Positions 47,779-59,008 of a stretch of DNA of 64,000 nt are shown here, piece by piece (the stretch's first letter is position 1; each line of letters begins with the position of its first letter). The position numbers and the translations under genes are program-made. The notes beneath the pieces are model-generated. The model saw nothing but the letters and a program-made list of their open reading frames with translations. It ran no database searches and was not told where the DNA came from. The DNA is from Callorhinus ursinus. Lineage: Eukaryota; Chordata; Mammalia; Carnivora; Otariidae. Location of the stretch: positions 7,122,812-7,186,811 of the forward strand of contig NW_020312968.1 of NCBI RefSeq assembly GCF_003265705.1. The letters are read 5' to 3'.

Positions 47779-48430
47779 AAAGCAGGTTCAGGATCCCAAA
47801 CTCAATGGCAATTCACCATGTGTTTAAACTTGGCTTCTTACAGCACACAAAGCAGGACAGAAGACAAACCACACAACAAACGAGGTAACAGAAGGGTGCA
47901 GGAAGTTAAATGAACCAAACGCGAGGTCATTCTGTGGGCATGCAGTTGAGATACGGCCATGGTCTAGTCCAGGTCAGCTCTTGGTACTTACTGCTTCTTT
48001 TGCTCAAAGTTCTTTGCTCGGTTCTGTTCGGAGATCAATCAGGCAGAGCCTTCGGGGACAGTTGCCTTTTTTAAGTGGTCAGACATAGAGGGGTCTGGTC
48101 TGAAGAGTAGGACAGTTTACTGCCCAAATCCTCCCCTTTTCAAAGGGATTTAATCGGTCTTGGGCCCCCGCAGACCTCCTCTGGTTCTGTTCCTTATTAG
48201 TTCTGGGATGTCAGCTGACACTGGTCCCTAGTGTCTAGCTACACTACCTTTAACTGCTTGCGTCATTGCTTGACACAGGTCCCTGCTTGATAAAGGCCCC
48301 TGCTTGACATGAGAGACTCCATTTTGCTCTCTACACATATGGAAACCCGCACCAAAGTCCTTGTCTTAGGCTCCACTTTTGGGGGAACCCAAACTAGGAC
48401 AATACCTTCTCTAAGAGTGGTTACACCTGG

Positions 48431-48678
48431 GAATTAGGAGTGGAGAAGGGGAGACATTCGCTTTTTAAGCTTTTGTGCCTGTGTTACTTTTGTCTTTTTG
48501 AGTGTTTAATATCATAAATAAGAATTCAGAGTACAGAATTGTTCTCTTTTTCTGGGACATACATCTCCTCCTAAACAAAGCAAACCAGACTGATCATTCT
48601 TATGGCTTTGTGCCTATAGAGCAAGTGATAGAGCTTTAAAGATTAATTTTTTTAAAGCTCTTAAATTTTTTTATGCTT
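48431..48678. other. Intergenic spacer between LTR-like elements
   Basis: Nothing recognised. Confidence 0.4.
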
Positions 48679-48682
48679 CTTT

Positions 48683-49243
48683 TGTAGGAATTCTCTGCCT
48701 TTAGTGCCTGTGGTTCTTGGGCACACTGCTTCAAAGGATGAAGAGGTAGACCAGATGAACAGTGGTCATCACACTTGAGCAAAGCAAAGTTTATTGAACA
48801 AAAGTATAAAGCTCCCAGAGAGGGAGTGGGGCCTAGGAGGGCTGCCCTTGGAGTTTCTAAGTTGAGAGGTTTTTATGAGCTATTTTGCAGAACTATCATA
48901 AGCAACTAGGGTGTGTTGATTGGTACCAGTCAGGGCTTTGGTCACATACCTATCTACTTATTAGGTTAATGTCAATGTGCTGATGGTCTTTTTTTGCTGA
49001 CATCTGGGGGTTATGTCTTAACTGCCCCTTGCCCATGATATTGACAAAAGTTTTGTGGATAATTGCCTTATTTTAGGATGTTTTGTAGAAGTCACTTCTG
49101 CAAAGGCTGCAAAGCAGAATGTTAGTGCGATCTTATCTAAGCTGTAAAACAGGATGTTAGTGCTGTTTTACTCTAGCTGTCCTGGTTCCATATTTTCTTG
49201 TTGGGGTCCCTGGCCCGCCTAACTGTCCAACTCACTCCTAAAA
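48683..49243 (-). mobile_element. Solo LTR of ERV family 2, antisense copy
   Basis: Reverse counterpart of 53813-54370: 'tctgcctttagtgcctgtgg', 'gaagaggtagaccagatgaa', 'gtttattgaacaaaag', 'aaagctcccagagaggga', 'actgtccaactcactcct'. Flanks CTTT/CTTC form an imperfect 4-bp duplication. Length 561 bp against 558 bp for the sister copy. Confidence 0.9.
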
Positions 49244-49261
49244 CTTCTACACAGAAGTTTT

Positions 49262-49385
49262 CTCTTTTTTTTCAAGTTTTTATTTAAATTTCAGTTAGTT
49301 AACATATAGTGTAATATTAGTTTCAGGTGTAGAATTTAGTGATTCATCCCTTACATACAACACCCAGTGCTCATCACAAGTGTAA
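49262..49385 (-). mobile_element. Short L1 3' UTR fragment
   Basis: 'tcagttagttaacatatag', 'attagtttcaggtgtag', 'aacacccagtgctcatcac' match the antisense L1 3' UTR. Confidence 0.8.
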
Positions 49386-50270
49386 AGCTCTTACATTCTT
49401 GATCTGAGATGAAGTTTTTATGCTCAAGGCTGGATCCCTGAGGACTCGGCCCTAACTCATCTCAAGATTTTAGGTATCAGCGTTCTCTCCTCCGTACTTC
49501 CACCAAGCCTACAGTTTTTCCTCTTGTCCATCTTGACCCGTGTATTGTGCCCTCCTAGCTTTACTTCCTTTTGCATTAAGACCCCATGGGACTTTGTGTT
49601 ACAACCATTATATTTTGTCATCCTTTCTTATTCCTTTTGCTTTTATATTTCATTCATCCTCCAATTTCTAAACTGGGTTAGTCCAAACATTTGCCTCCAG
49701 GATGCTGAGGATTGCTGGAGAAAATGACTTCATTTTCTTAATGATGTAGGAATGGAGCTGCTACTGGTTATGGCATCCAGTCTCAGCAGACCCTCACCAC
49801 TATTTAACAATGCTATACTGCACTCACCTATGCTGATTTCCCACTCCCCATCACTCTCCCCAACATCCAAACCCACACTTTCACTAGATGTCTTTGATCC
49901 AAGTTTCACAAAGAAGATGGGAATTATTACGGGTTAAATCTGTTTTATTTTATTTAAAATAATCTATATCTGAACATGTCTTTAGAGAGCTAAAATGTAT
50001 AATGTATTTGCCAAGTGCCAAGTACTGTTCTATATAATATGGAAGCTAACATTTACTGAGTATTTATTATGATGATGTATCACAGTAACTGGCATCTACT
50101 AAGCACTCAGTAAATGTTGGCTATGGAATTATGGGCCCAAAAAGTCAATGTTTATAGATATGGTGTCAGAAAGTAAAGTGATCAGTCCAACTCCAGAGCA
50201 TATACACTTAATCTCTACTTCTTCCCTTATATCGTTTTAATAAACATTTTGGCCTATAATCCTTACATCA
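49386..50270. other. Intergenic; weak L2/MIR tail at 50035-50125
   Basis: Open frames at 49524-49727 and 49752-49937 are unsupported. 'taagcactcagtaaatgttg' suggests a MIR/L2 tail. Confidence 0.4.
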
Positions 50271-50946
50271 CCAACTCTATAAACTTTTTTTTGCACTATA
50301 CAAGCAGATTCCAGATTTTGGGGGGGTGGGCAAACAGGTAAAATAGCTAGGAAAATTCTGAAAAAGATAAATGATAAAGGCAAATTAATGTTTATATTGT
50401 ATATGAATTGACAGTATAAATCTATAAGTACTTGAAACAGTTTGGTAACAGTGCCCAAATAGACAGATCAACAGAACAGGATGAAGAATCCAGAAGTAGG
50501 CTGAGATACATATGGGAATTTAGAATATGATAAAGGTGGCATTTAAATTCAGTGCAGGAAAGATGGGTTATTCAGTAAATAACAATAGTACAATACAACT
50601 GGTTAACCATCTGGCAAAAGTAGAATTGGATTCCTTCCTTATTTCTTAAAAGGAAAAAAAACCCCAGACAGAAAAGAATTAAACCTTAAAAAATGAAATT
50701 ATAAATGTACTAGAAGAAAATATGGGAGAACGTTTTATAAGAGTAGAGTAGGCGTGACCTTACAAGCAAGAAACAAAATCTAGAAGATACTAAAAAACCT
50801 ACTGATATATTTAAAACATGAAAAAACTACCACATAGGAAGTTGAAAGTAACAAACCAGGGAAAAATACTTGCAGCACATTAGATAGAAATGAGGCTAAT
50901 TTCTTTAATACCTAAAGAGATCAAATCAAAGAAATATTCACATTCT

Positions 50947-53628
50947 TTTTTATTGTTATGTTAATCACCATACATTACATCATTAGTTTTGGATGTAGTG
51001 TTCCATGATTCATTATTTGTGCATAACACCCAGTGCTCCATGCAGAACGTGCCCTCTTTAATACCGATCACCAGGCTAACCCATCCCCCCACCACCCTCC
51101 CCTCCAGAACCCTCAGTTTGTTTTTCAGAGTCCATTGTCTCTCATGGTTGGTCTCCCCCTCCGATTTCCCCCCCTTCATTCTTCCCCTCCTGCTATCTTC
51201 TTCTTTTTTTTTTTTTAACATATATTGCATTATTTGTTTCAGAGGTACAGATCTGTGATTCAACAGTCTTGCACAATTCACAGCACTCACCATAGCACAT
51301 ACCCTCCCCACTGTCTATCACCCAGCCACCCCATCCCTCCCACTCCCCCACCACTCCAGCAACCCTCCGTTTGTTTCCTGAGATTAAGAATTCCTCATAT
51401 CAGTGAGGTCATATGATACATGTCTTTCTCTGGTTGACTTATTTCACTCAGCATAACACCCTCCAGTTCCATCCACATCATTGCAAATGGCAAGATCTCA
51501 TTCCTTTTGACAGCTGCATAATATTCCGTTGTGTATATATACCACATCTTCTTTATCCATTCATCTGTCGATGGACATCTTGGCTCTTTCCATAGTTTGG
51601 CTATTGTGGACGTTGCTGCTATAAACATTGGGGTGCACATACCCCTTCGGATCCCTACATTTGTATCTTTGGGGTAAATACCCAGTAGTGCAATTGCTGG
51701 ATCGTATGGTAGCTCTATTTTCAACTGTTTTAGGAACCTCCATACTGTTTTCCAGAGTGGTTGCACCAGCTTGCATTCCCACCAACAGCGTAGGAGGGTT
51801 CCCCTTTCTCCACATCCCTGCCAGCATCTGTCGTTGCCTGACTTGTTAATTTTAGCCATTCTGACGAGTGTGAGGCGGTATCTCATTGAGGTTTTGATTT
51901 GGATTTCCCTGATGCCGAGTGATGTTGAGGACTTTTTCATGTGTCTGTTGGCCATTTGGATGTCTTCTTTGGAAAAATGTCTGTTCATGTCTTCTGCCCA
52001 TTTCTTGATTGGATTATTTGTTCTTTGGGTGTTGACTTTGATAAGTTCTTTATAGATTTTGGATACTAGCCCTTTATCTGATATGTCATTTGGAAATATC
52101 TTCTCCCATTCTGTCAGTTGTCTTTTGGTTTTGTGGACTGTTTCTTTTGCTGTGCAAAAGCTTTTTATCTTGATGAAATCCCAATAGTTCATTTTTGCCC
52201 TTGCTTCCCTTGCCTTTGGTGATGTTTCTAGGAAGAAGTTGCTGCGGCTGAGGTCGAAGAGGTTGCTGCCTGTGTTCTCCTCAAGGATTTTGATGGACTC
52301 CTGTCTCATGTTTAGGTCTTTCAACCATTTGGAGTCTATTTTTGTGTGTGGTGTAAAGAAATGGTCCAGTTTCATTCTTCTGCATGTGGCTGTCCAATTT
52401 TCCCAACACCATTTGTTGAAGAGACTGTCTTTTTGCCATTGGACATTCTTTCCTGCTTTGTCAAAGATGAGGTGACCATAGAGTTGAGGGTCCATTTCTG
52501 GGCTCTCGATTCTGTTCCATTGATCTATGTGTCTGTTTTTGTGCCAGTACCATACTGTCTTAATGATGACAGCTTTGTAATAGAGCTGGAAGACCGGAAT
52601 TGTGATGCCGCCAGCTTTGCTTTTCTTTTTCAACATTCCTCTGGCTATTCGGGGTCTCTTCTAGTTCCATACTAATTTTAGGATTATTTGTTCCATTTCT
52701 TTGAAAAAAGTGGATGGTATTTTGATGGGGATTGCATTGAATGTGTAGATTGCTCTAGGTAGCATTGACATCTTCACAATGTTTGTTCTTCCAATCCATG
52801 AGCATAGAACGTTTTTCCATTTCTTTGTGTCTTCTTCAATTTCTTTCATGAGTATTTTATAGTTTTCTGAGTACAGATCCTTTGCCTCTTTGGTTAGATT
52901 TATTCCTAGGTATCTTATGGTTTTGGGTGCAATTATAAATGGGATCGACTCCTTAATTTGTCTCTCTTCTGTCTTGTTGTTGGTGTATAGGAATGCCACT
53001 GATTTCTGTGCATTGATTTTATATCCTGCCACTTTACTGAATTCCTGTATGAGTTCTAGCAGTTTTGGGGTGGAGTCTTTTGGGTTTTCCACATAAAGTA
53101 TCATATCATCTGCAAAGAGTGAGAGTTTGACTTCCTTTTTGCAGATTTGGATGCCTTTGATTTCTTTTTGTTGTCTGATTGCTGTGGCCAGGACTTCTAA
53201 TACCATGTTGAATAGCAGTGGTGACAGTGGACATCCCTGCCGCGTTCCTCACCTTAGGGGGAAAGCTCTCAGCTTTTCCCATTGAGAATGATATTCGCTG
53301 TAGGTTTTTCATAGATGGCTTTTATGATATTGAGGTATGTACCCTCTATCCCTATACTCTGAAGAGTTTTGATCAAGAAAGGATGCTCTACTTTGTCAAA
53401 TGCTTTTTCTGCATCTATTGAGAGGATCATATGATTCTTGTTCTTTCTTTTGTTAATGTATTGTATCATGTCGATTGATTTGCGGATGTTGAACCAACCT
53501 TGCAGCCCAGGAACAAATCCCACTTGGTCATGGTGAATAATCCTTTTAATGTACTGTTGGATCCTATTGGCTAGTATTTTGGTGAGAATTTTTGCATCCA
53601 TGTTCATCAAGGATATTGGTAGAAATAG
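50947..53628 (-). mobile_element. L1, 2.7 kb, with largely open ORF2
   Basis: 5'-truncated L1 with oligo-T end, a two-module 3' UTR and ORF2 in reverse. The frame 53206-51395 is open except for a single TAG (just after LKLVWN, near 52660). It includes the reverse transcriptase FADD motif (about 53105-53120, [12 protein letters not shown]) and the C-terminal [15 protein letters not shown] block. An additional piece at 53269-53610 ([14 protein letters not shown]) is in another frame. Target duplication TCACATTCT (50938-50946 and 53629-53637). Truncated at the 5' side, so it lacks ORF1 and the endonuclease. Confidence 0.95.
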
Positions 53629-53812
53629 TCACATTCTGATGGAAAAATGATCGGATAACATGAAGACAGTTCACAGAACAAAAAATACAAATGGCTTTTA
53701 AAACTAATGAAAATAGTACCTAAAATGAAATGGCAATATGTTTCACTTATGGGTGTGGAGGGGGCAGATTTCTAGTACACTGTACAGGAAAATGCTAGGA
53801 AGTAGGCATTAT

Positions 53813-54370
53813 TGTTAGGAGTGAGCCGGACAGTTAGGTAGTCAGGGCCAGGGTCCCCAACAAGAAAATACGGAACCAGGACAGCTAGAATAAAACAGCA
53901 CTAATATCCTGTTTTGCAGCTTAAATAAGATCGAACTAACATTCTGCTTTGCTGCCTTTGCAGAAGTGACTTCTGCAAAACGTCCTAGAATAAGGCAGTT
54001 AACCACAAAACATTTGTCAATATCACGGGCAAGGGGCAGTTAAGACATAAGTCCCCAAATGTCAGCAAAAAAAAAAAAAAAAGACCATTAACCTAATAAA
54101 TAGACAGATATGTGACCAAAGCCCTGATTGGCACGACTCAGCATACACGATTGCTTGAGAAAGTTCTGCAAAAAAGCTCATAAAAACGCCTCAACTTAGA
54201 AACTCTGAGGGCAACCCTCTCAGGGCCCCCCCCTCCCTCTCTGGGAGCTTTATACTATTGCTTAATAAACTGCTTTGCTGCCCACCACTCTTCATCTGGT
54301 CTACCTCTTCATTCTTCGAAGTGGCACGACCAAGAACTTCAGGTACTAAAGGCAGAAAAATCCTGCAACA
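53813..54370 (+). mobile_element. Solo LTR of ERV family 2, sense copy
   Basis: Begins TGTTAGGAGTGAG, ends TGCAACA (TGTT/AACA terminal inverted repeat) and is flanked by perfect 4-bp duplications TTAT (53809-53812 and 54371-54374). It contains an AATAAA signal at about 54262 ('gcttaataaactgc'). No coding sequence; solo LTR, consistent with a class I ERV by duplication length. Confidence 0.93.
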
Positions 54371-54506
54371 TTATCACACACATTTTTTGAGGAAATGTGA
54401 GGCAATTTGATAATAACCATCCAAATTTAGATCCAGCAGTTCTAGGAATATATCCTACTGGTTTGTTTACACAAACTTAGAATGATAGCCATTGCAACAT
54501 ATTTAT

Positions 54507-55048
54507 TTTTTTATTATTATGTTCTGTTAATCACCATACATTACATCATTAGTTTTTGATGTAGTGTTCCATGATTCATTATTTGCATATAACACCCAGT
54601 GCTCCATGCAGAACGTGCCCTCTTTAATACCCATCACCAGCCTAACCCATCCTCCTACCCCCCTCCCCTCTAGAACCCTCAGTTTGTTTTTCTTTTTCAG
54701 AGTCCATCATCTCTCTAGGTTCATCTCCCCCTCCGATTTTCCCCCCTTCATTCTTCCCCTCCTGCTATCTTCTTCTTCTTTTTTTTAACATATAATGTAT
54801 TATTTGTTTCAGAAGTACATATCTGTGATTCAACAGTCTTGCACAATTCACAGCGCTCACCATAGCACATACCCTCCCCAATGTCCATCTCCCAGCCACC
54901 CCATCCCTCCCACCCCTGCCACTCCAGCAACCCTCAGTTTGTTTCCTGAGATTAAGAATTCCTCATATCAGTGAGGTCATATGATACATGTCTTTCTCTG
55001 ATTGACTTATTTCGCTCAGCATAACACTCTCCAGTTCCATCCACGTCG
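54507..55048 (-). mobile_element. L1 3' end, 5'-truncated
   Basis: Two-module 3' UTR plus a few codons of ORF2 end. Perfect duplication TGCAACATATTTAT (54493-54506 and 55049-55062). Confidence 0.94.
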
Positions 55049-55245
55049 TGCAACATATTTATAGTAGAAACAGACCAAGACATAATTAAATGCCACCAGT
55101 AGGATTTTACTTAGTGTATCACTTTCATGGGAAACTCTCCAGTCACTTAAAAGGGATAAAACAAACCTCTAATGACAGATATGGAATGATCTCCTAAACC
55201 TATTTTATACAGAAACAAAAAATCATAAAACAAACAAACCAGAAA

Positions 55246-55562
55246 AAAAAAAAAAGAGGAAGATAGCAGGAGGGGAAGAATGAAGGGGGGGAAATCGGAA
55301 TGGGGGACAAACCATGAGAGATGATGGACTCTGAAAAACAAACTGAGGGTTCTAGAGGGGAGGGGGGTGGGGGGATGGGTTAGCCTGGTGATGGGTATTA
55401 AAGAGGGCACATTCTGCATGGAGCACTGGGTGTTATGTGCAAACAATGAATCATGGAACACTACATCCAAAACTAATGATGTAATGTATGGTGATTAACA
55501 TAACATAATAAAAATAAATAAATACATACATAAAACACCAGGAATTATTAAAAAGCAAACAA
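55246..55562 (+). mobile_element. L1 3' UTR last module only
   Basis: Starts in the internal A-run between the two 3' UTR modules, contains 'gagcactgggtgttatgtgc' and ends in an A-rich tail. Perfect duplication ACAAACAAACCAGAAA (55230-55245 and 55563-55578). Confidence 0.93.
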
Positions 55563-55810
55563 ACAAACAAACCAGAAACAATGAAATGTAACTTGTAGGC
55601 TTCTAGTTGTTTAAAAAAAAATAAGCAGGAGTGTGTATGTATGCATTCATATATGCTTATGCATTTATATACAATATCTCTTAAAGGGTACCCAAGAAAC
55701 GAATTACAATGGCTGCTTATAAAGAAATGGGCTCAAAACAATGGTTTGTCCTCCCAATATCTATTTTTCAGTTATTCCTTCATAATAGAACCCCAGACTT
55801 TAGCTAACTT

Positions 55811-56165
55811 CATGGACAACTAGAATAAAGATGAGGTGTCCTAGCTTTCTTTGCAAACAGGTGTGGCTCAATTTTGGCCAACATTATGGCCATAAAAGGG
55901 GTTGTACTCTTCTCTCCCTTCTTCTTGCCAGCCAGACTAAGGACCTGCTTCCTGGAACTAAAGCCACCTAGTTGGAAGCATGAGCAAAAAGCCCCATTTT
56001 TGACAAAAGCACAGCAACAGAAAGGAATCAGGGTCCATGAAAATGGTGGCCTCATCACACCAGCCTTGAACTACTTGCCTCTGGACTTTTGTTTTTGTGG
56101 GAGAGAAATAAGGTTCTATCATGTTTAAACCACTGGTCTGTGAGGTTTTGTGTCATTCATAGCTG
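55811..56165 (+). mobile_element. Ancient interspersed repeat, family unassigned
   Basis: 'aactacttgcctctggac', 'gagagaaataaggttctatc', 'agctgaagctaaccctaac' are end features of a common old mammalian LTR-like repeat. Boundaries uncertain. Confidence 0.5.
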
Positions 56166-56884
56166 AAGCTAACCCTAACTGATCCAGGAGGTTGGGGACC
56201 AGGTGACTCAGGAGCAGGAACGGGGGGCTGACTCCCATTACTGAGTCCATTTTACAGGTTAGAAACATACCACAGTATGGACAGTACCATGAAAAGTCTT
56301 TATAAAGGATTCTATTTTCTCTTTTCTTGATCTCCTCTACACTTTGAATGGCTGTGGGGGCATCTTCATTTCTTAAGATTATCACAGTTTCAGGATTTTT
56401 TATTTATTCAAAAAGCCTAAAAGCCCACATGATAGACCAAACAATTTCTTACTGAGTATTCTGGCTGGGAGAATCTATGAAAACAAGAGGTGGGTGTGCA
56501 TGTGTGCACAGAATGCAAAGAAAGGAGAAGAGAATATTCCTTTTAGCACACTTCAATCTCAGTCGGATTCTTCCTCATTACAGATATTCTGAGGCTGAGG
56601 CTTTTTATACCATCATAAATTAAGTTGTTTGTTACTAGATCAATTCTTAGCTGGAGTCATTCCAATGCCGTGCTAGAAGAAGTAGCTATTTTATTTAATT
56701 GAGGATGTGCAGGCAAGAGTGCCAAACATCAACAAGAACCCAGAAACATTCTCAAGCAGACAGAATGATACATAGCAATGATGTCAATCATATCTTTGCT
56801 TTCCATTCTGATTTATGGATCTTGTTTTAGGAGAGTCAAAGGAAAGAAGAAGGTAAATTTGGGAACACCAACCAGCGTGCTGGG
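56166..56884. other. Intergenic, no gene recognised
   Basis: Open frames (56125-56385, 56784-57143) are unsupported; the latter runs into the LTR that follows. Confidence 0.4.
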
Positions 56885-57306
56885 TGATGTGGGAAATAAA
56901 GGCAGAAGGAAATGTAGATAAAATGAATAGGTCCTTATAACCTGCAGCCCATTGACAAATACTTGAGGCAGGCAGAGTACAACATTCGTCCAGGAAGCTC
57001 CCAATGGTCTTAGTGTTAATGTCTTCTAGAGGGAAAAACAACCTTGGTTTGACAATAGCAAGGCCTCTGGTATCCTTTAAGTCTTCTTTATCTGATGAAA
57101 ATCCTTTTGGAAATTCTCTTATCTTTGCTTCCCCCAACCCCAAGGAATAGCATCAGTTGCTCCTCACAATCTGGGGCAGCGACTCTTCCTGCCCACGGGT
57201 CCGGTCCCTGTGCTTTAATAAAACCACCATTTTGCACCAAAGACGTCTCAAGAATTCTTCCTTGACCTTCGGCTCTGGACCCCACCAACATTCCAAAACT
57301 ACATCA
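56885..57306 (+). mobile_element. Solo LTR of ERV family 1, copy 2
   Basis: TGATGT start and ACATCA end as in copy 1 (1296-1673), with the same interior blocks ('ccttataacctgcagccca', 'ttaataaaaccaccattttg', 'gacgtctcaagaattcttc'). It is 44 bp longer than copy 1 through small indels. Flanking 4-bp duplications are not clear. Confidence 0.88.
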
Positions 57307-57384
57307 CTGAGGAACAGGATGCCCTTCACTTTTCCTAAGGATTAGAATGAACTCCCTTCATATTTCTCATTATATGCTACTGAT

Positions 57385-57755
57385 GTCCAATCCTGGCTGA
57401 GCAGTGGAATCATCCTGAGGCACTTTTTTAAAATATAGATTCTCCAGGCACCTGGGTGGCTCAGTTGGTTAAGCGTCTGCCTTTGGCTCAGGTCATGATC
57501 TCTGGGTCCTGGGATTCGGCCCTTTGTCTCGGAATCTGTTTCTCCCTCTTCCTCTGCCCCTCCCCTCAGCTTGTGCTCACTCACTCACTCTCCCTCTCTC
57601 TGTCTCAAATAAATAAATAAACAAAATATTTTTTTAAATAAAATAAAATACAGATTCTCAGACTCCGTATGTCATGCCCAAAATTCTGGTTCAGTAGCTC
57701 TAAGTGTAAATTTCAATACTTTTAAAAAGTTGCTCTGGTGATTACGGCAGTTGAA
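57385..57755 (+). mobile_element. MER5A split by SINE
   Basis: 'agtggaatcatcctgaggc' left of the SINE; 'aattctggttcagtagctc' and 'gttgctctggtgattacg' right of it. Element order is continuous once the SINE is removed. Confidence 0.82.
57445..57644 (+). mobile_element. SINEC inside MER5A
   Basis: Plus copy. Duplication AAAATATAGATTCTC/AAAATACAGATTCTC (57430-57444 and 57645-57659). Confidence 0.94.
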
Positions 57756-58500
57756 TCCTGGTTCTACATTTACAAACACCTGCCATAGAGCAATTCATTA
57801 TTTTTAAATGCTCCTCATGTGCGAATTATCTCATCAGACACAGGAAGGTACACCATTGGTCTTGTGGCTACAGACTAATGTACTCTATATATCACTACTA
57901 TCACCTTTTCCACCAACTCAGCAACACTGTGCTCATATCACTTTCTTGCTTTGCTCTTTTTTTTTTTTCCTAATTAATTACTACATTTGTCATCCGTCCA
58001 GTATGCCCCTTGGGACTTCCTCTACCTGTATTGTCTAAGAAGGCTTATTCAAATTAAATGGAGGTGGTAGAAGGCAGACAATAGATAGGGGAACAAAAAG
58101 GACTTCTCATCCATTCAATAGTGTCATGGTTTCTGGCGTGGGGTCATTGTTTTATATCAGTCCAACAAAGTTCAAGAGATAACACCTATCCACTGCCCCA
58201 GGGATACTCTCGCTGACCTAGATGAAGGATAAAGCTGCCGTGGAGGGCCCCCCAACTCCCATCCTCCACTGAAGTCTAGGTCTACAGTTCATTTTATTCC
58301 ACACCAGAGGCAGAGCTTTGCAAGGAGTCCACCTGGGGCAGCCAGTGAGGGAGAGTGCTCTATAAAAAATTTAAAACAATAATACAAATGATTAGAAGGC
58401 AGTTTGTCTTTTATTACCACCAGCTGGTGATTCCAAACAAAGTTGTTGATAAAATATTCCTCCCTGAAAAAGTCTTTTTTGGAATCTAAATCCTACAAAA
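57756..58500. other. Intergenic, no gene recognised
   Basis: T-run at 57957-57968; nothing else assignable. Confidence 0.4.
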
Positions 58501-58502
58501 AT

Positions 58503-58700
58503 AATGGTTCTCAAAATGTGGTCTTGGGTCACCTGCATCAGAATCATCTGGGAACTTGATAGGCAAATTCCTGGGGCCCACATCAGACCAATAAAATCAC
58601 TTGGAAGCAATATTTGCTCACCCACATTTTTAATGAAGCACCTGTATTTGCATAATTGAAAGATCACCTTGTGATTCCTCAGATGGCTTGGGGATTCTGC
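58503..58700 (+). mobile_element. MER5A (hAT-Charlie)
   Basis: 'ggttctcaaaatgtggtct', 'gcatcagaatcatctggga', 'cttgataggcaaattcctgg' match the MER5A left half closely; the right half is diverged. Confidence 0.85.
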
Positions 58701-59008
58701 CCTAGACACAAGAGAGGCAAATGTTTTAAGTACTTCCACTCACCAGGTATCCTATTAATCTCAATCTTCTAGGTACTGCATTATACAGATAATACATGCA
58801 TGATGGGGGTCAAATTGAATTTATGTTTTCCAAAAAGATATGTTCAAGTTCTAACCCCCAGTATCTGTGAATGTGACCTTACTTGGAAATAAGAGTCTTT
58901 GCACATATTACCAAGTTAAGATGAGACCATGCTGGATTAGGGTGGGCCCTAATCAATTACTGGTGTCCTTAGAAGAAGAAAAATTGAAAACAGACACAGG
59001 GGAGAAGG

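Larger units (their letters stand above)
46754..48430 (-). mobile_element. LTR-like element split by a SINE and an L1
   Basis: Sequence at 46754-46812, 47019-47042 and 47792-48430 reads as one antisense element once the two insertions are removed. It has an antisense AATAAA signal ('gctttattcagtcata') at its left and 'gaacccaaactaggaca' at its right end. About 740 bp without insertions. LTR identity is inferred from the layout only; terminal duplications were not found. Confidence 0.5.
50380..55810 (+). mobile_element. Ancient L1 (L1M-type) broken by four later insertions
   Basis: Old L1 ORF2 sequence ('agacagatcaacagaacagg', 'gattccttccttatttctt', 'gaatatatcctactggt', 'agcaggagtgtgtatgtatg') is present in plus orientation in five blocks: 50380-50937, 53638-53812, 54375-54492, 55063-55229 and 55579-55810. 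Between them sit three L1 copies and one LTR, each with its own target duplication. Confidence 0.8.

Noticed and set aside
48683..54370. The two family 2 LTRs as ends of one provirus
   Set aside because: They point in opposite directions and have different flanking duplications (CTTT/CTTC and TTAT).
56784..57291. Minus-strand open frames of 119, 63 and 67 codons
   Set aside because: They overlap the family 1 LTR and its flank, with no recognisable domain.
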